Under the pieces are notes generated by a model. That model saw only the letters and a program-made list of their open reading frames with translations, ran no database searches and had not been told where the DNA came from. Shown here piece by piece: positions 12,244 through 24,175 of a stretch of DNA of 64,000 nucleotides. The translations under genes were made by a program, and so were the position numbers. How positions within the stretch are numbered: position 1 is the stretch's first letter; each line of letters starts with the position of its first letter. Source of the stretch: Lycorma delicatula (Eukaryota > Arthropoda > Insecta > Hemiptera > Fulgoridae); the NCBI RefSeq assembly GCF_047948215.1, contig NC_134458.1, forward strand, positions 85,949,260 through 86,013,259, read 5' to 3'.

Positions 12244-12309
12244 TGACCACTGTGTGGTCACAGGAATGACCACACCAATTTTAATAAAATTACCACTATG
12301 AGTGGTAAT
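12244..12309. repeat. Pair of short perfect hairpins built on a CCAC/GTGG motif
   Basis: TGACCAC-TGT-GTGGTCA (12244-12260) is followed by another TGACCACA, then ATTACCACT-ATG-AGTGGTAAT (12289-12309). The two hairpins share the ACCAC/GTGGT core. Confidence 0.75.
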
Positions 12310-13915
12310 AACCTAAACTGAAATCTTCACTGTCGTCGACTTATTTATAAAGCGGATGTCGAATATTTACGAGCGTATAAGCCTCTTAGAAAAAATGATC
12401 TTTTCTATTAATTTACTCAGGAAATATACATTATTTAGAGAAACATACGCTATCCTAAAAAACAAATACGACCTTAAAAGCGGCAATAGCATTTATAAGA
12501 AACATTTTGAGCAAAATTTCCTTTAGGAAAACACAAAAAAAATGAGTTACATTTTAGCAAAAGATTTTAAGAAACATAAATTAAATCGTGTAATCTATTA
12601 CTAATTTCTGGGTGAATTTTGACAAATACAAAATTTGTCAAAAAAAAAAAAAATTTCGGTACTCGAATGAAAACAGCCCAGAAGGAACTGACTGCGCTCA
12701 ACTTCATTAATTATGGGAGAACTGAAATTAAAACAGAATTAATAATAATACGTTAAAGATAATTTTAAATACCGAGATTAATAACAACCGCACATTCATT
12801 AGATCAATTATGTTTTCAAGCACTAAAAATTAAAAACCCTCAAAAAAGAAAAAAGCTATAACAGAAAAAAGGTAAATCACTTGAATCGTACATTCTGAAT
12901 TAATTATATAATTTTAATCGTAAATAAAATGAGAAAGATCAAATTAACTGAATTAACAATACGAGTGCAATCGGTAAGGTGCACGTTTGGAAGTGAAATA
13001 ATAAATCTTATTTAAATAAAATCATATTTTGCTAGTCTCAGAATAAAAAGAGCACTAGACATTTATTGCAATAAAACCCTGAGTTTCTTCATATAAATCC
13101 TTAAATTTATTAACTACTATCGTATAAATTTCAAACATAAAAATAAAATTAAATAATATATCTTTAGAAAATTTATTTTTAAATTAATACAAAATATAAA
13201 AGGTACCACAAAAATATAACATTAAGTTCCAGCGAAAATTAAGTAAATTTTAAGAATTAAAGACAAGAAAATTTATGATAGTTAAAAAACAAAAAAGAAC
13301 AAGAAATTTTAACTCTATAACTTCTTTTTACTCAGTAAACGGAAGTCACAAGAACATTACATATGCAATGCTGCAAGACACTGTATATTGGAACCCAAAT
13401 ATAGCACACAGCTGTTAAAAACAGACGTAAGCTAAACAATGACTACTAATCTAACAATAATCTTAAACAAAAACGATATTATTTTTTGTAACAATTATCT
13501 CAAAAACAATGCAGCTACTTCATGCCAAATCAAATAATGCCTGAAATTACCCTCCGTGAAATTAGTCTTCGAGTACGATCACTTTACCCTTTTTATAAAC
13601 AGAGCAAAAAAAATTGTTAACGCAAGTTTTGAAGTAAATCATCAATAAAAGTAAAACAAATATACTCACAGGAATAAATAAACATCATAAGGACTGGCAA
13701 ACTAAAGACAAGAAATGTTTTTCTGTAAAACGGCATATTAAACTAATGTTATCGGAATGCAAAAATTTTATTCAAACCGTCTAGCAATGTTTAATGATTT
13801 TATAATACTTTATGCCAGTTAATAAATCTACAGTAATAACTCTACACAGATTTCATTTCAATTTAAAATTATGAATTATCGCTTTATAATAAAGTTCCAT
13901 AGATAACATTTTTTT

Positions 13916-13929
13916 AAGTGACGAATGAT
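13916..13929. repeat. Target-site duplication, left copy, of type B SINE
   Basis: AAGTGACGAATGAT, repeated exactly at 14083-14096. Confidence 0.93.
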
Positions 13930-14082
13930 GCCGGCCTCCGTGGCGCGAGTGGTAGCCCCTCAGCTTTTCATCCTGAGGTCCCGAGTTCGAATCCCGGTCA
14001 GGCATAGCATTTTCACACGCGCTACAAATCATTCACCCCATCCTCTGAAGCAATACCTAACAGTGGTCCCGGAGACAAAAAA
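13930..14082 (+). mobile_element. tRNA-derived SINE (type B, copy 1), 153 bp
   Basis: The head is clearly tRNA-like: A box TGGCGCGAGTGG, an anticodon stem CCTCAG/CTGAGG enclosing TTTTCAT (reads as anticodon TTC, Glu-like), and B box AGTTCGAATCC. These act as an internal RNA polymerase III promoter in SINEs. The acceptor stem is imperfect, so this is not a working tRNA gene. The 3' part holds CATCCTCTGAAGCAATACCT, nearly the same as in the type A SINEs, and ends in A8. Exact 14-bp TSDs on both sides point to a fairly young insertion. Confidence 0.93.
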
Positions 14083-14096
14083 AAGTGACGAATGAT
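14083..14096. repeat. Target-site duplication, right copy, of type B SINE
   Basis: Exact copy of 13916-13929, directly after the A-rich tail. Confidence 0.93.
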
Positions 14097-16480
14097 AAAA
14101 TATTATTCAATGAAAAAAGTCTACGTAATGTGTCTGTTACATATGTTTTTTAAGATTAAAAAAAAGTTTTTCATAAAAAAAACACTTGATCATTTTGAAT
14201 CATACCCAACTACATTTCAAGCATATAAAAAGTATATTCAAGATCTGTTAAGATTAATTTTTTTTTTAATTTTGACGAGCCATTAATAAATAGGCGATCA
14301 CAGTAAACAGAATAAAAAGAAGCTAGATTTGATACAATTACTCAGTACTGCAACAGTATGAGAACTCTTTTGAAAACTTAAATGTAAACTAACAACTGCT
14401 TACTACTAAGAAATAAAAAGTTTAAAGTATTTAAAATATGACAATGAATATTCCAGCTACGCTGAACCACTACGTTAGCAGACATTTTCATTATACATCA
14501 ACATTATATATTCATTATACATTATACAGTATACATCAAACCGAAATAAAGGGTTTAGCAAAATCTGCACGCCCCGGCTAAACTCGAATGTAGAGGCAAC
14601 CAAAGAAAATAAAAAATTACAAATATATTAGCAATATTTTCAGCTAATTTTTAATCGCATTTTTTCTTTTCAATAAGTATTAAAATCATAGTCAGTATAG
14701 TATTGCTTACGGTTTGCGCCGAATAAATTTTATGATGGAATCGTAATAAGACAAACCAAAGACCAAACACTAAACAAGTAGACCGTGTATTAGAATGCAA
14801 CACTGAGGAAACACACACAGAAGCAAAGGAAAGAAAAATATAGATACTGAGGCCTAGAATGTATATCTGGATGATATACGTAAAGAAAATTATATTCTGA
14901 CAACGTGGATTATTAAGGAAATTGAAAAGGTCATTCATTCATTCTGCCGACTCATTCGTTCCGAGTGTCTGCATTTGTAAGAACGGATGAGTTAAAGACA
15001 ATCTGAAAGATAGAATAGGTAGATGAACCAGGTTTTAAAGCACAACAGGCTGTCTTGAAGTTTATGATTATGAGTTAATATAACAATTAGGGTGGCTTCA
15101 ATCGGGCCACTTTCTTTTTTTTTATATAAATAAACTAACATAATATAGATAACATAATATTTCAATTCAAAAGGTAATAAAATGGGTGGATGATATGATT
15201 ATGAGTGGTACTACTGTAGATTACGATGGCACATATTCATCTTTTTATTGATGTTACACAGATCAATTGTTAACGTTACAGAACTGAAATATTCATTGTA
15301 AACTAAACAATAGTAGATGGTATTGCAAGGATTAAAAGAGTTATCTCAAAACTTGATTTTTGTGGTTTCAGATCAAAAAATATGGATTTATCTAGGCCAA
15401 TATTCACAAGTTTCTGAATAATTTGTACCAGTAAAACTACTTTATTAACAAAAAAAACTCTTAAGCTCATTCTATCACTGTAGCTACCTAAGTGTTCTCA
15501 TTTTATCTAATGAAAATTTTATTTATGCTTTTCTTTCTCCCATTTTCCAGGATTTCTGGCTTAACTGACTATTTCAATGCTGATATTAGTAATATAATCT
15601 ATTCCTCAGAGATCACATTATAAACAGAAGTATAATACACATAGATTATGTGAATTCTTTTATGTGTGAATACTACTATTCGCATACAATAGTTCAACTA
15701 TTAATGATACAGACCAGCTTTGAAGACTCTTATTAATCTCATATCAAGTGACAGCACAATTATCTTATTATTAATAATAATAATAATAACGAACTCTGCA
15801 ATTCATATAATGAAGAATACCTTAATCAAACCTGAAAGACATAATAGTAAAATATTTCTATCACACATAGGGAAACAAATTATCATTGTTCATATTAAAC
15901 AAAAAAAAAACTCAAGTATTTTGAATAAGATAGAAAAATATAGTTTTCTCTGTAATAAGTAACCTTAATAAAATTTGGGAAATAACCACAAAGTAACACT
16001 AAGAATAAAATATGTGCACCAAAAATTCTTAAAATTCTTTTAATTCAATAAATCGGATGTTGATAGCTAATTATTGCATCACAAAACAGTGCAACAGATA
16101 TAAATATGAATTCAGCAAATACGAGTTATATTTCAGTAGTACAGTATGAATCACTCTGTCACTCCCATGTGCAAGTATAACTATTGTTTTATGCGTATAA
16201 AAATGTACTGTAAGCTATCACTTGTCTGGGCAAACTTATAATAAGCAATTAAAAATTTTGTTGAGTCTTTCTTATTGATGTTTAACAATAACAACATTGC
16301 TTGTAATGCTTCACACCATTACTCAGTTTAATGAAACAAGTATTTCAGTCTGTGTTATGTTACTTCATACAATACAGTTTTATAGTTTTTATTTTTATTG
16401 CAGTTTTATTCTGTGTTAATTTTCATTAATTTTACTTTACCCTCTGTTTTTATGTGTTTTGTACCAATCCGGTTTTAACA
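14097..16480. other. AT-rich DNA without recognisable gene
   Basis: Nothing assignable on either strand. Open frames up to 95 codons (for example 14651-14938 on the minus strand) show no family features. Confidence 0.5.
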
Positions 16481-17575
16481 ATGAGTGATTCTGTCGTGAA
16501 ACATAAACCTGAAAAACCCTTAAGTAGCTCTGAAAAATGTATTCAGCAACACATATATAACCTTAAAACAAGATTACCCAGATACTGCAATCAGACACAC
16601 TGCCCAAAAAGCAAGTAGTGCAACAGGCATTAGCAAAAGAAAATTTTTAATATAATAAACACAAAATTGATAGTAAACATGTTAGACCTAAAAAGACTTG
16701 AATGCATGTGAAAACGATTGAAAAGTTGGACGATTTTACTAAAACCGCTATCAGAAAAAAAGTTAATTTGTTTTATTTCAATAACAAGCTTCCTAACGTA
16801 AACAAAATATTAAATTCCGTGAATACAAATTCTAAACTGCCGCATTTTTCTAGAAGTAAATTTTAAAACCAATGATTTTGTTTCATGTCCAGAAAAAATA
16901 ATTCTTTAATGATTGAACAATATTATTTCACCGCATAAGGAATATTAAAGAGAAATTAGGCAATTTAATGAAGAGGGTAAGACAACAATTTATTATCTAG
17001 ATGAAATTTGGATCAATGTGGAACATGCATGGGAAAAGGTATGGCTGGATAAAGAAATAAAGACGGCAAAAAATACTTTTATGGAATATTTTTCAACCGG
17101 GCTAAAAAACCCTGGCTGGAAAAGTAAAAAAATTAATAGTAATGCATGCGGGAAGTGAAATTGAGTTTTTGAATGGTGGTTTATGGATATTTGAATCCTG
17201 ATCTTCCCAAGAGTATCATGATGAAATGAGTGGTGACAATTTTTGCAGTGGTTTAAAAAACTGTAGAAATTGTTCCTCAGTAATGCAACATACCATTGCC
17301 TGAAAACTGAAAAAACCTAATGCTTCTACCCAAAAATCAGAAACTTCAAAGTTCCACATAACACAACACAAATTGTGTTTGTATGTGTTAATGGAGTAGA
17401 TACAAATGCTTTGAAAAACTGTATTCAATGAGTAATTAAGGAAGAAAAACCATGGGAAACGGGACAGTTTGTGTGAAAATATTATTGAGGATATTGTGAT
17501 AAATTTGGGAATTGATGAGAATAGTTAAACAGACAGCAGCTTATCAGGTACTGAAGAAATACACTGAGGTAAAAA
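16481..17575 (+). pseudogene. DDE-superfamily transposase gene, insect family, broken
   Basis: This is a copy of an insect DDE endonuclease family of the IS630/Tc1/mariner type. ATG 16481 opens MSDSVVKHKPEKPLSSSEKC. Later blocks in changing frames are YPDTAIRHTAQKASSATGIS (about 16565-16625), NEEGKTTIYYLDEIWINVEH (from about 16968; the D of the DE(T)W motif is present), AKNTFMEYFSTGLKNPGWKS, VMHAGSEIEFLNGGLWIFES and YHDEMSGDNF (about 17217-17246). The second catalytic block (normally around MDNAPYH) is unrecognisable. The C-terminal HNTTQIVFVC and VIKEEKPWET segments follow. At least five frameshifts or stops are present. I did not find terminal inverted repeats. Confidence 0.72.
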
Positions 17576-18628
17576 AATTTGTTTTTTCATTTTACTTGAT
17601 CAAAATTTTAATAAAGCAGTAACGCACTTTCTAAGAGAGAAATAAATCATTTTATCACAATTTTCTAATTTTTGTATTACAAGTTATTTTTACTTCACTT
17701 TTACATTAAAAGTAAAGAGAAGTGTTTTTTCTCGATTGTTTATTCGATTTTAAGAAAAATACAAATAAATGCTTCACTATGTGATAAATTTAATAACATT
17801 CGTTTTAATACTGCATTTTCAAATAATAATTAATAACGAAAAATAAAGTTAATACAAAAGGATACAACAATACATAGAGTAAGGGTCATCTAAACAAAAT
17901 GTCAATATTTTAACATGAAAAATATTGTAACATGTATTTACTCAAAAATTTCTTTTACAAAATTACTACTTACAACAATGGTGATTGACTATTTACTCAT
18001 ATGAAAGAAGTGATTTGGTAAATTTAAGCTGGTCTCTTTAATGCTAATTAATTAATCTCATCACTAAAAGTTAATTTAAATCACTATTATATGCAAAATG
18101 TCAGCCTTATTCTTTTGGAATCTCATCTAAATCAGTCATTTCAAATTCTTGACTAACAAAAAAAGCATACTTTACACTAATCACCAAGCAAATTGTTTTC
18201 ATACTAGAAAGAATTTTATTAATACAAGCCCTGGTTGTGTCAACATTTTGACCAATGACAATATGAGGATTTATGAACCTTTACTGTATTATAAAAAGCA
18301 TGTGTCTACACTACACACTGTTAAATATATAACTAATAGTTACATACATGAATAGTGACACTCATGTTATAACTGGGGAATCAAGCCAACAGGATTCCTA
18401 AAAATATGCAAAACATGATGGGCTTTCTAAATATCCCCTGTCACCCAAAAGTCTACTTTTATTATAATAGGATGAAGTTGGTTGATCAGTAAAAGGAAAC
18501 AATTCTAGTATTTTTTTTCTAATACTCTCAGTTACTCATCATTTATAGTTTTACCAAAATCCTGTAAAACTGAAATTTACAGCCTACAAGTGTGAAAAAT
18601 TTCTTACTGCTTTGAAGTCACCCACACC
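17576..18628. other. AT-rich DNA without recognisable gene
   Basis: Nothing assignable; low complexity. Confidence 0.5.
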
Positions 18629-18642
18629 AATAGCTGGGGACT
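18629..18642. repeat. Target-site duplication, left copy, of type A SINE copy 2
   Basis: AATAGCTGGGGACT, repeated exactly at 18942-18955. Confidence 0.93.
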
Positions 18643-18941
18643 TTTCTTTTTTTTTCCTGTTTAGCCTCTGGGAATTACCATTCAGGTATTACTTTAGAGG
18701 ATGAATGAGAATATGTATGAGTGTAAATGAAGTGTAGTCTTGTACAGTCTCAGTTCGACCATTCCTGAGATGTGTGGTTAATTGAAACCCAAGCACCAAA
18801 GAACACCGGTACCCATGATCCAGTATTCGAATCCGTATAAAAGTAACTGCCTTTTTACTAGGACTTGAACACTGGAACTCTTGACTTCCATATCAGCTGA
18901 TTCGTGAAGATGCGTTCACCACTAGACCAACCCAGTGGGTT
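18643..18941 (-). mobile_element. tRNA-derived SINE (type A, copy 2)
   Basis: It has the same family, orientation and length as 7411-7698. On the minus strand: A box TGGTCTAGTGG (complement of 18919-18929), B-box-like GTTCAAGTCC, a body including CCGGTGTTCTTTGGTGCTTG, then CATCCTCTAAAGTAATACCT and an end CTAAACAGGAAAAAAAAAG. The exact 14-bp TSDs delimit it precisely. The B box is closer to consensus here than in copy 1. Confidence 0.92.
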
Positions 18942-18955
18942 AATAGCTGGGGACT
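18942..18955. repeat. Target-site duplication, right copy, of type A SINE copy 2
   Basis: Exact copy of 18629-18642. Confidence 0.93.
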
Positions 18956-19695
18956 AAGTTGTCTAAGCTACACAACACAAACAAAACCATGTGGCATATG
19001 CAGAAGTAGAAGTGCTTCATGGTTTTCATAATTTTCAGACCAGATACTGATTTAATTTAGCCAAAAACTACAATGATCCACAGCAGTTTAATGTCACATA
19101 AATGAACAAACTTATAATTCTTCAGTTTAAGAAAGATTGTTTATATTAAAAAAAAAAAATCATTAGTTTTCTAGAATAGAAAATTATCCCAAACCCTTCC
19201 AAAATCCATTAAAATAAATTCATCTAGTGGTTCTAAAGCTTATTTGAAACAATAAAAATGCACATACAAACACTGTCAGACTCTAGTATAACTGTAAGAC
19301 TAAAACCTTTAAGGTGAATGGGGCATTTTCAACTGGGAAAACTTATTTTCCTAATAAAACTGTTACAGAACAACTTACACTGCATCGTTTAGCACACTTA
19401 CACAAGTATAAAAAAATCTTTAAATTTTGCAAATTCAATTCTTTCTGTCACCAGTAAAATTTTATGCTACTATAAAATTAAATTGTGGCTAACCCACATA
19501 TTAATATAGGAGAAAAAATAATCTAGCAACACTGCACAACTAATTTCAAATAACAAATTTCTGAATTTAAACTCTCTTTATTTTAATAAATATCTGTCTA
19601 TATAACACAACACTCTAGCAGACAACAAGATTTTTTTCATAACTACTAAAGATATGTATGTTAAGTACTGTAACTGTGGATCGACAAGAGAAACC

Positions 19696-19753
19696 AATTA
19701 AACATGGTATGTTTAATTGTATGTTTCCCTTGTAGTTTCAAGAACTACAAGGG
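19696..19753. repeat. Two adjacent perfect hairpins
   Basis: AATTAAACAT-GGT-ATGTTTAATT (19696-19718) is followed after 8 bases by CCCTTGTAGTT-TCAAG-AACTACAAGGG (19727-19753). Both arm pairs are perfect (10 and 11 bp). Confidence 0.8.
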
Positions 19754-22501
19754 ATTCCATATCAGACTTAAAAGATAAAAACAGCAGCAAAATTTCAGTT
19801 TTCAATTGCCTTTTTCATAAAACCAAATGTTAACCCCTACTGGCACACTATGTCCACCAAAATATAGGCAATATTTAGTTCTACAAGTGATAACTTAACT
19901 CTGTTCATCACAAGGCCTGTACATGTAATGAACATCACTATTATACATCCAATTTACGTATTTTGTATCTCAGATGCATATATCATCACAGCCTTAAGAA
20001 AAGTGAAACAGATAATGTAAAGCAACAAATTAATGTATCTCCTTCTGTGATAAGCACACATAATCTTGACTCAGTATGGAATCTGAGTGAAAAACTTAAA
20101 AGATTTTAGGCCTGGAATAATCATTTAAGTACAACAACCATTAGATCCACAAGACCCATTGGGTAATTCTCTACTATTATCTATCAACCTAAATCTTCTT
20201 ACTACTGAAATATAATGTCTCTTTAGAACGTAGAAGCAGCAAATTAAAAGAATTGAAAGCCACAATATATTCTAAGTCAACTGTTAGGTCTTTTAAAAGT
20301 CAAAGTAAAAGTTTTGTGAAGTGGTTTCTCGTTGTTAGATATCAGTCATTTCCTAGCAGAATGGCTTGCTATTTACATCATATCATGTTTATGTGTAATA
20401 TTTGCAAAAATACAATAATAAGTTTTATAAAATTATCTGGTGATAATAGTATATTGTTGAACTTTTTGTATGATCATGGAGTTTTACAGTGAATAAAATG
20501 CGTGCAAACTGTGATGCGTATGACATTAAATAAACAAAAACATGGTTTTGTGTTTTAATCGTGTACAAACAGTAGATAAACATAAGGAAAAACAGTGCAG
20601 TGTCTTTAAGTGCATTTCACCGTTTAAATATACTTTGAACACCATAATTTGTGTAAAAAGAACTAACTACTTATAGATTTGCTGATTACTGGGCACTGCT
20701 TAGACCTCCTAGAGACAAATTGGTCCTCAATGAACTTGATATAACCAATACAACAGTTGTAGATGGGAGTAGTTATTTGCAGATATCTACTGTAGCAATA
20801 CATAAGAATCTTAGATAGTTGAAAGTCAGGGCCTATCATTGAAATCAAAAAAGCAAAAATTGGAATTAGAAAATATAATTGTAAGCGAGTTGATGAAGGT
20901 AGTAGTCGGGTCTTTTGCGGTTATGAACAGCACAAAAAAATGTTTTCTTGTGCTAGTTACACCTATGGTCACAAAACACTACTACCAATCGCTCATATAC
21001 ATGCCCTGGATCTGTTATTATTTTAGATTGCTGAAAAACACATAATTGCTTTCAGTTTGAAGGATACCAGGATCTTATTGTCAATATCAGAACCATAGCT
21101 ACATTTTTTTGATCCCGATTCAGGTGCACACATTCAGCACATAAAAAGACTGGATAGAAATGAGAGGCAGCATATCAAGATATGGCAACACCAAGCACCA
21201 CCTCATTGGACACCTGGTGGATTTTATACTAAAATAAAATAAAACTGCAAAGAAAAAATTGACTACTTATTTAAGGTAACTAGAAAAGCATATGACAGTA
21301 ACCCACAAATAGAAAAACAACCACTATATCAATGATAACACAGATTCTGATGAAGAATTCTAATTTAGATTTCTTACATATTATATTCTTCCTGACACTT
21401 CATTTGCATATTTTATATGTTAAGCTTATAATAAACAACATACTTTGATAGTAAGAGGATTAAGGCTGATACACAAATAGTAGAGAATTATCCCCCATTG
21501 TACTTCCTTAATGTTTTTACTTTTTTATTAGTCACAGATGGCTTAGATATGCAGCTACATATGCAGATGTACACTTCTATGAATTAAAATAAAACACACA
21601 GTGCTATTCACTAAAACATTTATGTTCTGAAATTGAAATCCTAACTGCAACTTGATCTCCCGACTACAGCAATCATAAATAAACTATTAGTTTTTCATTT
21701 CTATACTTTTTCCTAAATATAACAACATGAAATCCTTCAACACTATACCAATAATTTCGGTTTTTTTTTAATTTGACAATATCAAACAGTATTGCTGTCA
21801 TGGGTTACAATCAACATATTTTCACTATAGATGAAAGTGTTCATTACTACACACGAAATAAACAAATACCAGTAAGATTAAACAGAAAAATACTTTACGC
21901 CAAACTTCCCGTCCCACTCATACCCACCAACGATATCAAACTCATCAGTTGCTAAAATTTAACTTCTAAAAAATTATCACAATTCATAAATAGAAATAAT
22001 CGATTTTAAATACATATTTTGAATGAACTTCAAAGAAATTCTTAAAACATAAACACTACATTTTATATTTAACTTGGAGTTCATTGGAACATAACTACAG
22101 AGCATAGGCAAGTACGCCTATTACAAATAAAAACCCTTCAATTTGAATACAGGCGGGTAACACACTATTTAACATCACAGAATTTCTACGCATTGACATT
22201 CAAAAGAAATGAATAATTAACAAAAACGCTTAAAAACTGGTAACACCAAACTTTCTGCAGCAGTTAATTAAAGTTCTATCATTTCAGACGCGTTATTGAA
22301 ATATCATCACCAGATCGAATAAAACAACATGGCTACCGATGAACCCAAAACATTGAACCGCCAAATAATTATTTTTAAGAATTTAACAAATTAACAAAAA
22401 ACATGCGATGAACCAATAAAAATAACATTGACCAATACTTATAGAACGTGTTTCTTTAAACAATTACTTCTAAAATAAAGTAAATAAACAATAAAACTTA
22501 C

Positions 22502-22590
22502 AAAATCAGCGGCAGCAACAACACACCAAAGCAAAACGCTACCACAACAAACAGTACAGCCACCAAAACGCAGAAAAATATGGTATACCC
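22502..22590 (-). other. Possible noncoding first exon (speculative)
   Basis: On the minus strand this patch is rich in TG and GC compared with its surroundings and is followed directly by GTAAGT (complement of 22496-22501), a perfect splice-donor consensus. No coding frame is evident. It could be the 5' UTR exon of a minus-strand gene lying to the left, but no downstream exon was found. Confidence 0.25.
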
Positions 22591-23574
22591 ATTAAAATAT
22601 AAATTTCTAAATTAAACGTAATTGGAGTGAGTAGGTTATTACCAAAAATACTTTATTAACTTAACATATGTAACTAAATTATATTAAATTACATAATTTA
22701 AATGTACTGCTTAAAGTTAATAACTGAAATGTCTGAGTTAAAGTTTTTACCACTGATTTATTGATATACGAAATATTTGTAAAATTATGTACCGGTATAT
22801 ATGAATCAATCTATCAACCAACGTGTACTTAAAGACAAGTTGACACTCGTAATTAATGGCTGGTGTGGTTTAAAGTGAACGAAATAATTTACGTACAAGA
22901 AATATTTGAAACTCCAGCTAAGACTGATATTGAAGTAACGAATTCACTAAAGCTACTCACTAATTACATAACTATGTATGCAGTCTTATAAATATACGCA
23001 GTCATTTAAAAGTTGGAATCCGGTTATCTAGAAATACTGTAAGAGTTACAAAACGACGCATTTTAAACTGATCAATGATACATCGTTTTCTGCATATTAT
23101 AAAAGCATTATAATTATGTAAATGATGGATTCCTGGTTAGTTGACACACAAATGTGATAATTTATGTTGAAACAGAATTTTGAATAAATTAAGCGGAATG
23201 AATGTAAAGAGAAAAAAAGCTTAATAAATTTGTTACATGACGAAGAAAACCACAAGTTTATGGAATATGCAAATTCAAACACATAAATTCAAAGCCATAC
23301 ATACCGTTTTAATTCTGATATCCTAATGTTAATTTGTACACTGATCTTGCTCAAGGCCGATTAAAAGTTATTGCTTTATAAAAAGGGTCTGGAGATGCAT
23401 AATAATCTCTGTAACATAACTGATATTTTCAGTTTTTTAAGCAAATAAAAACATATGCTCTTCTAACACTACTAGTTATAATTTCATTACAAATATTTTT
23501 TTTTAATATTTTTAAAAAATTAGCAGAATTAAAAATTAAATAAATAATTAAAAAATAAAACAAATTAATTTTTA

Positions 23575-23594
23575 TGTGTGTGTGTGAGTGTGTG
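23575..23594. repeat. (TG)n microsatellite
   Basis: Short, slightly interrupted TG run. Confidence 0.8.
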
Positions 23595-24084
23595 CGGTTG
23601 TAATAAAATCATAAATATTTCAACAATGTTCTTGCTGTCCATGATACGTGGGAATAAAGAATATTAATAATGATTCATATTTAATGACAAATTGGAATGA
23701 ATTCAGTTAGCAGCCTTTTTTGAACAAAGTATTTTCAACTACTTTTGTAGTTAGTTATCAACAATGACATTTTAAATGTGCTTCAGTTTGAAATGTATCA
23801 TTTTATATAGTTTATAATTATAATGCCCTCATTTCTCATTACAACATATTTTTTAATTATTAATTTTTTGAGGATTTATTTTTTTATTGTACAGCTAGAA
23901 TAAAAAGATATGACAGTAGAACATTCATGCATGGGGCTAGGATATATCAGAACTGGGACTGGATATATTTGGCCTTTTAATATTTTTTTATATAGATCAT
24001 TTGTATCACTTTCCCACTGAAAGGGTATATTAATTTTTAATTTTACATTATCCATCTCAATCATTATCTATCATTCTTTCATTA

Positions 24085-24175
24085 GAGTGACACATGTAAA
24101 GAATATGAAGTACAAATGATACTAGTCAAGATGCTTTCTTTGAGAATAATGGTATTTATTAAACAGCCAGTCCAT
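24085..24175. repeat. Dispersed repeat, copy 1
   Basis: It shares GTGACACA, then a CTTTCTTTGAGA core and further matching positions in the same order, with 41590-41650. Two diverged copies of an unnamed interspersed repeat are the simplest reading. Confidence 0.4.

Larger units (their letters stand above)
7909..13915. other. Six kb without recognisable gene
   Basis: I find no protein family or RNA gene. There are short hairpins at 8033-8060 and 12244-12309 and a CpG-containing stretch at about 10250-10460. The open frames at 8111-8374 and 10329-10667 have no recognisable similarity. Confidence 0.5.

Noticed and set aside
13930..14010. tRNA-Glu gene
   Set aside because: A and B boxes and the anticodon arm are good, but the acceptor stem does not pair properly, and the segment is the head of a SINE with exact TSDs.
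20663..21045. Possible exon or TE coding segment in two overlapping open frames
   Set aside because: No recognisable motif in either frame and no splice-site pair with a consistent frame.
21480..21600. Weak resemblance to a piggyBac-type segment (PLYFLNVFTFLL...)
   Set aside because: Only a hydrophobic pattern in common; no catalytic motif and no TTAA-flanked ends seen.
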